Assembly (NCBI RefSeq): GCF_048773025.1
Contig: NW_027413961.1
Coordinates: forward strand, 682,001 to 746,000
Direction of reading: 5' to 3'
Length of the DNA stretch: 64,000 nt
From: Camelus bactrianus
Lineage: Eukaryota > Chordata > Mammalia > Artiodactyla > Camelidae
The translations under genes were made by a program, and so were the position numbers. Below the pieces are notes generated by a model. The model worked only from the letters and a program-made list of their open reading frames with translations, had not been told where the DNA came from and searched no databases. Each line of letters opens with the position of its first letter. The first letter of the stretch is position 1. Below, in pieces: positions 50,101 through 62,505 of this stretch.

Positions 50101-51338
50101 TGTACGAACTTCTCTCCACATGCTCAATTCTGAGAGATAAGTGTGTGTGAATGCCGTCCTTCACATAGCTTGTTGGAAACGAAAAAACTCTTTTCAGTTG
50201 CAAACTACTCTCCATACATATATATTGGGAGTTACTAGCTCCAAATCGGTTTTAAACTGAAAAATGCAGTAAATTCAAACCGGCACTAGGAAACAGACTG
50301 AGAAAACAGAGTAATAGTTTCTCCTGCAAACCGTTCCCCTTGTGCTAGATGAACGAACATCTCTCCACATGCTCAGTTCTGAGAGATTATTGTGTGTGAA
50401 AGCCGTCCTACACATAGCTTGCAGGGATCACAAAATTTCTTTTCAGTTGCAAACTAATTTCCATACATATATATGGGGAGGTAAAATCTCCAAATCGGTT
50501 TTACAGTGAAAACTGCAGGTACATCAAACATGCACTAATAACAGTCTGAGAATCCAGAGTAAAACTTACTACAGCAAACCTTACCCTTTGTGCAAGATGA
50601 ATGAACGTCTCTCCACAGGCTCAGGTCTGGAGATAAGTGTGTGTGAAGCTGAACTTCACATAGCTTGTTAGGAATACAAATTTTCTTTTCAGTTGCAAAC
50701 AACACTCCATACATAGATATGGGGAGGTACTAACTCCAGCTCAGATTTACAGTGAAAACTACAGGAACATCAAATCCGCAGTAGGAAAGAGACAGAGAAA
50801 TCAGACTATATGTTTCTCTTGCAACCCGTTCCATTTTTGTTAGATGAACGAACGTCTCTCCATATGCTCAATTCTGAGAGATAAGTGTGTGTTAAAGCCG
50901 TTTTTCAACTATCTTGTTGGGAACACAAAAATTCTTTTCAGTTTCAAACTACACTCCATACATATATACGGGGAGTTAGAAGCTCCAACACCATTTTACA
51001 GTGAAAACTGCAAGAAATTCAAACCAGAACTAGGAAACAGACTGAGAACCAAGAATAAACGTTGCTCCTGCAAACCATTCCCTTTGTGCTAGATGAACGA
51101 ACGTCTCTCCACATGCTCAGTTCTGAGAGATAAGTGTGTGTGAATGCCGCACTTCACCTAACTTTTTGGGAACACAAAGTTTCTTTTCAGTTTCTACCTA
51201 CACTCCATATATTTATATGGGGATTTACTAGATCCAAATAGGGTTTGTAGTGAAAACTGGAGGAAATACTAACCGTTACCAGGAAACAGACTGAGAAACC
51301 AGAGTAAATTTTCCCTGCCAACCTTTCACTTTGTGCTA
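47124..51338 (+). repeat. 17-monomer HOR, 4215 bp, copy 2
   Basis: It follows copy 1 monomer for monomer. The offset is 4219 bp at the start and 4215 bp after class C, because copy 2 lacks 4 bp near 47.81 kb (aaacagagaatcc against aaacagacagagaatgc). Shared private variants include ttctgacagataag and gaatgaatcttcacatgc. Confidence 0.92.
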
Positions 51339-51583
51339 GATGAACGAACGTCTCTCCACATGCCCAGTTCTGAGAGATAAGTGTGTGTGAAAGCCGTCCT
51401 TCACCTAGCTTGTTGGGAACACAAAACTTCCTTTCACTTGCAAACTACACTCCATACATATATACGGGGAGTTTCTACCTCCAGCTCAGTTTTACAGTGA
51501 AAACTACAGGAACATCATATCGGCACTAGCAAATACTCTAAGAAACCAGACTATATGTTTCTCTTGCAACCCGTTTATGCTAG
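51339..51583 (+). repeat. C/G hybrid monomer ending the 17-monomer block
   Basis: The first bases (catgcccagttctgag) continue the pattern of 47124. It then becomes C (aaaacttcctttcacttg), then G (gagtttctacctcc, catatcggcactagc) after the ccatacatatata segment, and its tail lacks 5 bp (cccgtttatgc). It is followed by H. Copy 2 of the 17-monomer unit stops here and classes D to F are skipped. Confidence 0.83.
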
Positions 51584-53323
51584 ATGAACGAACGTCTCTC
51601 CACATGCTCAGTTCTGAGTGATAAGTGTGTGTTAAAGCCGTCTTTCAACTAGCTTGTTGGGAACACAAAAATTCTTTTCAGTTTCAAACTACACTCCATA
51701 CATATATACGGGGAGGGACAAGCTCCAACACCATTTTACTGTGAAAACTGCAAGTAATTCAAACCGGAACAAGGAAACAGACTGAGAAATCATTGTAATA
51801 GTTTCTCCTGCTACCCGCTCCATTTGTGCTAGATGAACGAACGTCTCTCCACATGCTCAGTTCTGAGAGACATGTGTGTGTGAAAGCCGTTCTTAACCAA
51901 GCTTGTTGGGAACACATAGTTTCTTTTCAGTTGCAAACTACAATCCATACATATATACGGGGATGTACTAGCTCCAAATCGGGTTTAAAGTGAAAACTGC
52001 AGGATTATCAAACCGACACTAGGAAACAGACTGAGAAACCAGACTAAAAGTTTCTCCTGCAAACCGTTCCCTCTGTGCTGCATGAATGAACGTCACGACA
52101 CATGCTCAATTTTGAGAGATAAGTGTGTGTGAAAGCCATTCTTCACGTAACTTGTTGGGAACACAAAATTTCTTTTCAGTGGCAAACTACAATCCATACA
52201 AATATATGGGGATGTACTAGCTCCAAATCTGTTCTACAGTGAAAACTGGAGGAACTTCTTAACGACACTAGGATACAGACTGAGAAAAAAGAGTAAATTT
52301 TCTCCTGCAAACCGTTCACTTTGTGCTAAATGAATGAACGTCTCTCCACATGCGCAGTTCTGAGAGAAATATGTTTGTGGAAGCCGTACTTTACAAAGCT
52401 TGTTGGGAACACAAAGTTTGTTTTCAATTGTAAACTACACTCCATACATATATATGGGGAGGTACTAGCTAGAAATCGGTTTTACAGTGAAAACTAGTGG
52501 AACTTTTAACCGACAATAGGAAACAGACTGAGAAACCAGAGTAAACTTTCTCCTGCAATCCGTTCACTTTGTGCTAGATGAACGAACGTCTCTCCACATG
52601 CTCCGTTCTGAGAGATAAGTGTGTGTGAAAGCCGTCCTTCACCTAGTTTGTTGGGAACACAAAGATACTTTTCAGTTTCAAACTACACTCCATAAATATA
52701 TACGGGGTTGTACTAGCTCCAAATCTGTTTTAAAGTGAAAAGTGAAGTATCTTCAAACCGGCACTAGGAAACATACTGAGAAACCAGACTAAAACTTTCT
52801 AATGCAAATCGTTCCCTTTGTGCTACATGTACGAACTTCTCTCCACATGCTCAATTCTGAGAGATAAGTGTGTGTAAATGCCGTCCTTCACATAGCTTGT
52901 TGGAAACGAAAAAACACTTTTCAGTTGCAAACTACTCTCCATACATATATATTGGGAGTTACTAGATCCAACTCGGTTTTACACTGAAAAATGCAGTAAA
53001 TTCAAACCGGCACTAGGAAACAGACTGAGAAAACAGAGTAATAGTTTCTCCTGCAAACCGTTCCCCTTGTGCTAGATGAACGAACGTCTCTCCACATGCT
53101 CAGTTCTGAGAGATTATTGTGTGTGAAAGCTGTCCTACATATAGCTTGCAGGGATCACAAAATTTCTTTTCAGTTGCAAACTAAATTCCATACATATATA
53201 AGGGGAGGTAAAAGCTCCAAATCGGTTTTACAGTGAAAACTGCAGGTACATCAAACATGCACTAATAACAGTCTGAGAATCCAGAGTAAAACTTACTACT
53301 GCAAACCTTACCATTTGTGCAAG
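51584..53323 (+). repeat. Lineage 1 fragment, classes H to N
   Basis: Class order is H, I, J, K, L, M, N. It resembles the matching part of the 17-monomer units but with scattered differences. N then leads directly to a D-headed C, so O, A and B are absent. Confidence 0.82.
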
Positions 53324-56304
53324 ATGAATGAACATCTCTCCACATGCTCTGTTCAAGAGATAAGTGTGTGTGAAAGCCGTTCTTCACCTAGCTTGTTGGG
53401 AACACAAAACCTCCTTTCACATGCAAACTACACTCCATACATTTATGCGGGGATGTAATAGCTCCAAATCGGTTTTAATGTGAAAACTGAAGGATCATCA
53501 ATCCGGTACTAGGAAACAGACTGAGAATCCAGAGTAAATGTTTCTCCTGCAACATTTACCTTTGTGCTAGATGAATGAACGTCTCTCCACATGCTCTGTT
53601 CAAGAGATAAGTGTGTGTGAAGCCGAACTTCACATTGCATGTTAGAAATATAAATTTTCATTTCAGTTGCAATCTACAATCCATACATATATATGGGGAT
53701 GTAATAGCTCCAACTCGGGTTTACAGTGAAAACTGCAAAAACATCAACTTGACACTAGGAAAGAGACTGAGAAACCAGACTAAATGTTTCTCTTGCAACC
53801 CGTTCCATTTGTGATAGATGAACGAAAGTATCTCCACATGCTCAGTTCTGAAAGATAAGTGTGTGTGAAAGCCGTCCTTCCCCTAGCATGTTGGAAACAC
53901 AAAGTTTCTTTTCAGTAGCAAACTACATTCCATACATATATATGGGGATGTACTAGCTCCAAATCTGTTCTACAGTGAAAACTGTAGGAACATCTTACCG
54001 ACAATAGGAAACAGACTTAGAAACCAGAGTAAACTTTCTCCTGCAAACAGTTCACATTGTGCTAGATGAAAGAATGTCTCTCCACATGCTCAGTTCTGAG
54101 AGATAATTGTGTGTGAAAGCCGTCCTTCACATAGCTTGTTGGGAACACAAGGTTACTTTTCAGCTGCAAACTAAAATCCATACATGTATACGGGGATGTA
54201 CTAGTTCCAACTCGGTTTTAAAATGAAAACTGTAGGATATTCAAACAGGTACTAGGAAAAAGACTGAGAAACCAGAGTAAAAGTGTCTCCTGAATCATAT
54301 TCCTTTTGTGCTAGATGAACGAATATCTCTTCACATGCTCTGTTCTGAGAGATAAGTGTGTCTGAAAGCCATCTTTCACATAGCTTGCTGGGATCACAAA
54401 ATTTCTTTTCAGTTGCAAACTACACTCCATACATATATATGGGGAGTTTCTACCTCCAGCTCGGTTTTACAGTGAAAACTACAGGAACATCATATCGGCA
54501 CTAGCAAATAGTCAAAGAACCCAGACTGTATGTTTCTCTTGCAACCCGTTTACTTTATGCTAGATGAACGAACGTCTCTCCATATGCTCAGTTCTGAGAG
54601 ATAAGTGTGTGTGAAAGCCGTCTTTCAACTAGCTTGTTGGGAACACAAAAATTCTTTTCAGTTTCAAACTACACTCCATACATATATACGGGGAGGGACA
54701 AGCTCCAACACCATTTTACAGTGAAAACTGCAAGAAATTCAAACCGGAACAAGGAAACAGACTGAGAAATCATTGTAATAGTTTCTCCTGCTACCCGCTC
54801 CATTTGTGCTAGATGAACGAACGTCTCTCCACATGCTCAGTTCTGAGAGACATGTGTGTGTGAAAGCCGTCCTTCACAAAGATTTTTGGGAACACATAGT
54901 TTCTTTTCAGTTGCAAATTACACTCCATACATATATACGGGGATGTACAAGCTCCAACTCGGGTTTAAAGTGAAAACTGCAGGATCTTCAAACTGACACT
55001 AGGAAACAGACTGAGAAACCAGACTAAAAGTTTCTCCTGCAAACCGTTCCCTCTGTGCTACATGAACAAATATCTCGCCACATGCTCAGTTCTGAGAAAT
55101 ATGTGTGTATGAAATCCGTCCTTCAACTAGTTTGTTGGAAAAACAAAGTTTCTTTTCAGTAGCAAACTACACTCCTTTCAAATATATGGGGATGTACTAG
55201 CTCCAAAACTCTTCTACAGTGAAAACTGGAGGAAATTCTTACCGACACTAGGAAACAGACAGAGAAACCACAGTAAAATTTCCCCTGCAAATAGTTCACT
55301 TTGTGCTACATGAAAAAATGTCTCTCCACATGCTCTGTTCTGAGAGATAATTGTGTGTGAAAGCCGTCCTTCACATAGCTTGTTGGGAACACAAATATAA
55401 TTTTCAGTTGCAAACTAAAATCCATAATTATATACGGGAATATACTAGTTCCAACTCGGTTTTAAAATGAAAGCTGTAGGATATTCAAAACGGTACTAGG
55501 AAAAAGACTGAGAAAGCAGAGTTATAGTGCCTCCTGCAACATATTCCTTTTGTGCTAGATGAACGAATATCTCTCCACATCCTCAGGTGTGAGAGATATA
55601 TGTGTGTGAAAGCCGTCCTTCACCTAGCTTGTTGGGAACACAAAGTTTCTTTTCAGTTGCAAACTAAACTCTATACATATATATGTAGGAAGCAATAGCT
55701 CCATGTCTGTTTTAGAGTGAACACTGCAGGGGTTCAAAACGGCACTAGGAAACAGACTGAGAAAGCAGACAATTAATATCTCCAATTTCCCGTTCCATTT
55801 GTGCTAGATGAACGAACGTCTCTTCACATGCTCAGTACTGTGAGAAATGTGTTTGTGGAAGCCGTACTTCACATAGCTTGTTGGGAACACAAAGTTTGTT
55901 TTAAGTTGTAAACTGCACTCCATACATATATATGGGGAGGTACTAGATCCAAATCGGTTTTACAGTGAGAACTAGACGAAATTCTAACCGACAATGGGAA
56001 ACAGACTGAGAAACCAGACTAAAACTTTCTCATGCAACTCGTTCCCTTTGTGCTACATGTATGAATTTCTCTCCACATGCTCAGTTCTGAGAGATTATTG
56101 TGTGTGAAAGCCGTCCTTCACATAGCTTACTGGGATCACAAAATTTCTTTTCAGTTACAAACTAAATTCCATACATATATAAGGGGAGGTAAAAGCTCCA
56201 AATCGATTTTACAGTGAAAACAGCAGGAACATCAAACATGCACTAATAACAGTCTGAGAATCCAGAGTAAAACTTACTACTGCAAACCTTACCCTTTGTG
56301 CTAG
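53324..56304 (+). repeat. Lineage 2 HOR segment, second occurrence
   Basis: Class order is C with a D-type head (ctctgttcaagag, 53324), D, E, F, G, H, I, P, Q, R, K', and a monomer at 56057 whose head is M'-like and body N'-like. It parallels 9904-14126. D to D from here (about 53571) to about 56804 is 13 monomers, against 14 implied at the left once the local four-monomer duplication there is discounted. Confidence 0.8.
56057..56304 (+). repeat. M'/N' hybrid monomer
   Basis: The head atgaatttctctcc is M'-like and the body (gattattgtgtgtg, cttactggg, ggtaaaagctcc) is N'-like. At 12636 and 13879 the two classes are separate monomers, so the fusion here explains why this unit is one monomer shorter. 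Confidence 0.72.
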
Positions 56305-59300
56305 ATGAATGAACGTCTCTCAACATGCTCAGGTCTAGAGATAAGTATGTGTGAATGCCGCCCTTCACCTAACTTGTTGGGAACACAAAGTTTCTTTTCA
56401 GTTTCTAACTACAGTCCATATATTTATATGGGGAGTTACTAGCTCCAAATATGGTTTATATTGAAAACTTTAGGAAATTCTAACCGTTACCAGGAAACAG
56501 ACTGAGAAACCAGAGTAAACTTTCTCCTGCAACCCTTTCAATTTGTGCTAGATGAACGAACGTCTCTCCACATGCTCAGTTCTGAGAGATAAGTTTGTGT
56601 GAAAGCTGTCCTTCACCTAGCTAGTTGGGAACACAAAACTTCCTTTCACATGCAAACTACACTCCATAAATTTATACGGGTATGTACTAGCCCCAAATCG
56701 GTTTTAAAGTGAAAACTGTAGGATCATCAAACCGGTACTAGGTAACAGACTGAGAATCCAGTGTAAATGTTTCTCCTGCACCATTTACCTTTGTGCTAGA
56801 TGAATGAACGTCTCTCCACATGCTCTGTTCTACAGAAAAGTGTGTGTGAAGCCGAACTTCTCCTTGCATGTTAGGAATACAAATTTTCATTTCAGTTGCA
56901 ATCTTCACTCCATATATATACATGGGGATGTAATAGCTCCAACTCGGGTTTACAGTGAAAACTGCAAAAACATCAACTTGGCACTACTAAAGAGACTGAG
57001 AAACCAGACTAAATGTTTCTCTTGCAACCCGTTCCATTTTTGATAGATGAACGAACGTATTTCCACATGCTCAGTTCTGAAAGATAAGTGTGTGTGAAAG
57101 CCGTCCTTCCCCTAGCATGTTGGAAACAAAAAGTTTCTTTTCAGTACCAAACTACATTCCATACATATATATGGGGATGTACTAGCTCCAAATCTGTTCT
57201 ACAGTGAAATCTGTAGGAACTTCTTACCGACACTAGGAAACAGACTTAGAAACCAGAGTAAACTTTCTCCTGCAAACAGTTCACATTGTGCTAGATGAAA
57301 GAATGTCTCTCCACATGCTCAGTTCTGAGAGATAATTGTGTGTGAAAGCCGTCCTTCACCTAGCTTGTTGGGAACACAAGGTTACTTTTCAGCTGCAAAC
57401 TAAAATCCATACATGTATACGGGGATGTACTAGTTCCAACTCGGTTTTAAAATGAAAACTGTAGGATATTCAAACAGGTACTAGGAAAAAGACTGAGAAA
57501 CCAGAGTAAAAGTGTCTCCTGAATCATATTCCTTTTGTGCTAGATGAACGAATATCTCTCCACATGCTCTGTTCTGAGAGATATGTGTGTCTGAAAGCCG
57601 TTTTTCACATAGCTTGCTGGGATCACAAAATTTCTTTTCAGTTGCAAACTACACTCCATATATATATATGGGGAGTTTCTACCTCCAGATCGGTTTTACA
57701 GTGAAACTACAGGAACATCATATCGTCACTAGCAAATACCCTAAGAAACCAGACTATATGTTTCTCTTGCAACCCGTTTACTTTATGCTAGATGAACGAA
57801 CGTCTCTCCATATGCTCAGTTCTGAGAGATAAGTGTGTGTTAAAGCCGTCTTTCAACTAGCTTGTTGGGAACACAAAAATTCTTTTCAGTTTCAAACTAC
57901 ACTCCATACATATATACGGGGAGGGACAAGCTCCAACACCATTTTACGGTGAAAACTGCAAGAAATTCAAACCGGAACAAGGAAACAGAATGAGAAATCA
58001 TTGTAATAGTTTCTCCTGCTACCCGCTCCATTTGTGCTAGATGAACGAACGTCTCTCCACGTGCTCAGTTCTGAGAGACATGTGTGTGTGAAAGCCGTCC
58101 TTCACCAAGCTTGTTGGGAACACATAGTTTCTTTTCAGTGGCAAACTACAATCCATACATATATACGTGGATGTACTAGCTCCAAATCGGGTTTAAAGTG
58201 AAAACTGCAGGATTATCAAACCGACACTAGGAAACAGACTGAGAAACCAGACTAAAAGTTTCTCCTGCAAACCGTTCCCTCTGTGCTGCATGAATGAACG
58301 TCACGCCACATGCTCAATTTTGAGACATAAATGTGTGTGAAAGCCATTCTTCACATAACTTGTTGGGAACACAAAATTCCTTTTCAGTGGCAAACTAAAA
58401 TCCATACAAATATATGGAGATGTACTAGCTCCAAATCTGTTCTACAGTGAAAACTGGAGGAACTTCTTACCGACACTAGGAAACAGACTGAGAAACCAGA
58501 GTAAACTTTCTCCTGCAATCCGTTCACTTTGTGCTAGATGAACGAACGTCTCTCCACATGCTCCGTTCTGAGAGATAAGTGTGTGTGAAAGCCGTCCTTC
58601 ACCTAGTTTGGTGGGAACACAAAGATACTTTTCAGTTTCAAACTACACTCCATAAATATATACGGGGTTGTACTAGCCCCAAATCTGTTTTAAAGTGAAA
58701 ACTGAAGTATCTTCAAACCGGCACAAGGAAACATAATGAGAAACCAGACTAAAACTTTCTAATGCAAATTGTTCCCTTTGTGCTACATGTACGAACTTCT
58801 CTCCACATGCTCAATTCTGAGAGATAAGTGTGTGTGAATGCCGTCCTTCACATAGCTTGTTGGAAACGAAAAAACTCTTTTCAGTTGCAAACAATTCTCC
58901 ATACATATATATTGGGAGTTACTAGCTCCAAATCGGTTTTACACTGAAAAATGCAGTAAATTCAAACCGGCACTAGGAAACAGACTGAGAAAACAGAGTA
59001 ATAGTTTCTCCTGCAAACCGTTCCCCTTGTGCTAGATGAACGAACGTCTCTCCACATGCTCAGTTCTGAGAGATTATTGTGTGTTAAAGCCGTCCTACAC
59101 ATAGCTTGCAGGGATCACAAAATTTCTTTTCAATTGCAAACTAAATTCCATACATATATATGGGGAGGTAAAAGCTCCAAATCGGTTTTACAGTGAAAAC
59201 TGCAGGTACATCAAACATGCACTAATAACAGTCTGAGAATCCAGAGTAAAACTTACTACTGCAAACCTTGCCTTTTGTGCAAGATGAATGAACGTCTCTC

Positions 59301-59530
59301 CACAGGCTCAGGTCTGGAGATAAGTGTGTGTGAAGCTGAACTTCACATAACTTGTTAGGAATACAAATTTTCTTTTCAGCTACAAGCAACACTCCATACA
59401 TATATATGGGGAGGTACTAACTCAAGCTCGGATTTACAGTGAAAACTACAGGAACATCAACTCGGCAGTAGGAAAGAGACAGAGAAATCAGACTATATGT
59501 TTCTCTTGCAACCCGTTCCATTTGTGCTAG
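56305..59530 (+). repeat. Mixed segment B', C to I, J/K hybrid, L to O
   Basis: Class order is B' (56305), C, D, E, F, G, H, I, J/K hybrid (58290), L, M, N, O. The array enters from lineage 2 and leaves in lineage 1 through the shared C-to-I block. The J/K hybrid has a J front and middle and a K tail (tgcaatccgttcac), removing one monomer. Confidence 0.8.
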
Positions 59531-62505
59531 ATGAACGAACGTCTCTCCATATGCTCAGTTCTGAGAGATAAGTGTGTGTTAAAGCCGTTTTTCAACTATC
59601 TTGTTGGGAACACAAAAATTCTTTTCAGTTTCAAAATACACTCCACACATATATACGGGGAGGTAGAATCTCCAACACCATTTTACAGTGAAAACTGCAA
59701 TAAATTCAAACCGGAACTAGGAAACAGACTGAGAACCAAGAATAAACGTTGCTCCTGCAAGCCATTCCCTTTGTGCTAGATGAACGAAAGTCTCTCCACA
59801 TGCTCAGTTCTGAGAGATAAGTGTGTGTGAATGCCGCCCTTCACCTAACTTTTTGGGAACACAAAGTTTCTTTCAGTTTCTAAATACAGCCCATATATTT
59901 ATATGGGGATTTACTAGATCCAAATAGGTTTTATAGTGAAAACTGGAGGAAATTCTAACCGTTATCAGGAAACAGACTGAGAAACCAGAGTAAATTTTTC
60001 CTGCCATCCTTTCACTTTGTGCTAGATGAACGAACGTCTCTCCACATGCTCAGTTCTGAGAGATAAGTGTGTGTGAAAGCCGTCCTTCACCTAGCTTGTT
60101 GGGAACACAAAACTTCCTTTCAATTGCAAACTACACTCCATAAATTTATGCTGGGATGTACTAGCTCCAAATCGGTTTTAAAATGAAAACTGAAGGATCA
60201 TCAAACCGGTACTAGGAAACAGACTGAGAATCCAGAGTTAATGTTTCTCCTGCACCATTTACCTTTGTGCTAGATGAATGAACGTCTCTCCACATGCTCT
60301 GTTCAAGAGATAAGTTTGTGTGAAGCCGAACTTCACATTGCATGTTAGGAATACAAATTTTCATTTCAGTTGCAATCTACACTCCATACATATATATGGG
60401 TATGTAATAGCTCCAACTCGGGTTTACAGTGAAAACTGCAAAAACATCAACTTGGCACTAGGAAAGAGACTGAGAAACCAGACTAAATGTTTGTCTTGCA
60501 ACCCGTTCCATTTGTGATAGATGAACGAACGTATCTCCACATGCTCAGTTCTGAAAGATAAGTGTGTGTGAAAGCCGCCCTTCCCCTAGCATGTTGGAAA
60601 CAAAAAGTTTCTTTTCAGTAGCAAACTACATTCCATACATATATATGGGGATGTACTAGCTCCAAATCTTTTCTACAGTGAAAACTGTAGGAACATCTTA
60701 CCGACACTAGGAAACAGACTTAGAAACCAGAGTAAACTTTCTCCTGCAAACAGTTCACATTGTGCTAGATGAAAGAATGTCTCTCCACATGCTCAGTTCT
60801 GAGAGATAATTGTGTGTGAAAGCCGTCCTTCACATATCTTGTTGGGAACACAAGGTTACTTTTCAGCTGCAAACTAAAATCCATACATGTATACGGGGAT
60901 GTACTAGTTCCAACTCGGCTTTAAAATGAAAACTGTAGGATATTCAAACAGGTACTAGGAAAAAGACTGAGAAACCAGAGTAAAAGTGTCTCCTGAATCA
61001 TATTCCTTTTGTGCTAGATGAAGGAATATCTCTCCACATGCTCTGTTCTGAGAGATAAGTGTGTCTGAAAGCCGTCTTTCACATAGCTTGCTGGGATCAC
61101 AAAATTTTTTTTCAGTTGCAAACTACACTCCATAAATATTTATGGGGAGTTTCTACGTCCAGATCGGTTTTACAGTGAAAACTACAGGAACATCATATCG
61201 GCACTAGCAAATACTCTAAGAAATCAGAATATATGTTTCTCTTGCAACCCGTTTACTTTATGCTAGATGAACGAACGTCTCTCCATATGCTCAGTTCTGA
61301 GAGATAAGTGTGTGTGAAAGCCGCCCTTCACCTAACTTGTTGGGAACACAAAGTTTCTTTTCAGTTCCTAACTACACTCCATATATTTATATGGGGAGTT
61401 ACTAGTTCCAAATCGGGTTTATAGTGAAAACTGGAGGAAATTCTAACCGTTACCAGGAAACAGACTGAGAAACCAGAGTAAACGTTCTCCTGCAAACCTT
61501 TCACTTTGTGCTAGATGAACGAACGTCTCTCCACATGCTCAGTTCTGAGAGATAAGTGTGTGTGAAAGCCGTCCTTCACCTAGCTAGTTGGGAACACAAA
61601 ACTTCCTTTCACTTGCAAACTACACTCCATACATTTATACGGGTATGTACAAGCCCCAAATCGGTTTTAAAGTGAAAACTGTAGGATCATCAAACCGGTA
61701 CTAGGTAACAGACTGAGAATCCAGTGTAAATGTTTCTCCTGCACCATTTACCAATGTGCTAGATGAATGAACGTCTCTCCACATGCTCTGTTCTAGAGAA
61801 AAGTGTGTGTGAAGCCGAACTTCTCCTTGCATGTTAGGAATACAAATTTTCATTTCAGTTGCAATCTACACTCCATACATATATATGGGGAGGAAATAGC
61901 TCCAACTCGGGTTTACAGTGAAAACTGCAAAAACATCAACTTGGCACTACTAAAGAGACTGAGAAACCAGATTAAATGTTTCTCTTGCAACCCGTTCCCT
62001 TTGTGATAGATGAACGAACGTCTCTCCACATGCTCATTTCTGAGAGATAAGTGTGTGTGAAAGCCGTACTTCACCTAGCTTGTTGGAAACAAAGTTTCTT
62101 TTCAGTAGCAAACTACACTCCATACATATATATGTGGATGTACTAGATCCAAATCGGTTCTACAGTGAAAATTGGAGGAACTTCTTACCGACACTAGGAA
62201 ACAGACTTAGAAACCAGAGTAAACTTTCTCCTGCAAACAGTTCACATTGTGCTAGATGAAAGAATGTCTCTCCACATGCTCAGTTCTGAGAGATAATTGT
62301 GTGTGTAAGCCGTCCTTCATATAGCTTGTAGGGAAAACAAGGTTTCATTTAAGCTGCAAACAAAAATCCATACATATATACGGGGATGTACTAGTTCCAA
62401 CTCGGTTATAAAATGAAAACTGTAGGATTTTCAAACAGGTACTAGGAAAAAGACTGAGAAACTTGAGTAAAAGTGTCTCCTGAAACATATTCTTTTTTGT
62501 GCTAG
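59531..62505 (+). repeat. Irregular segment A to G, then B' to F
   Basis: Class order is A, B, C, D, E, F, G, then B' (about 61266), C, D, a monomer mixing E and P words (about 62012), and F. D recurs after 6 monomers, near 60.28 and 61.77 kb. Private changes are more frequent than at 29-51 kb. Confidence 0.75.
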
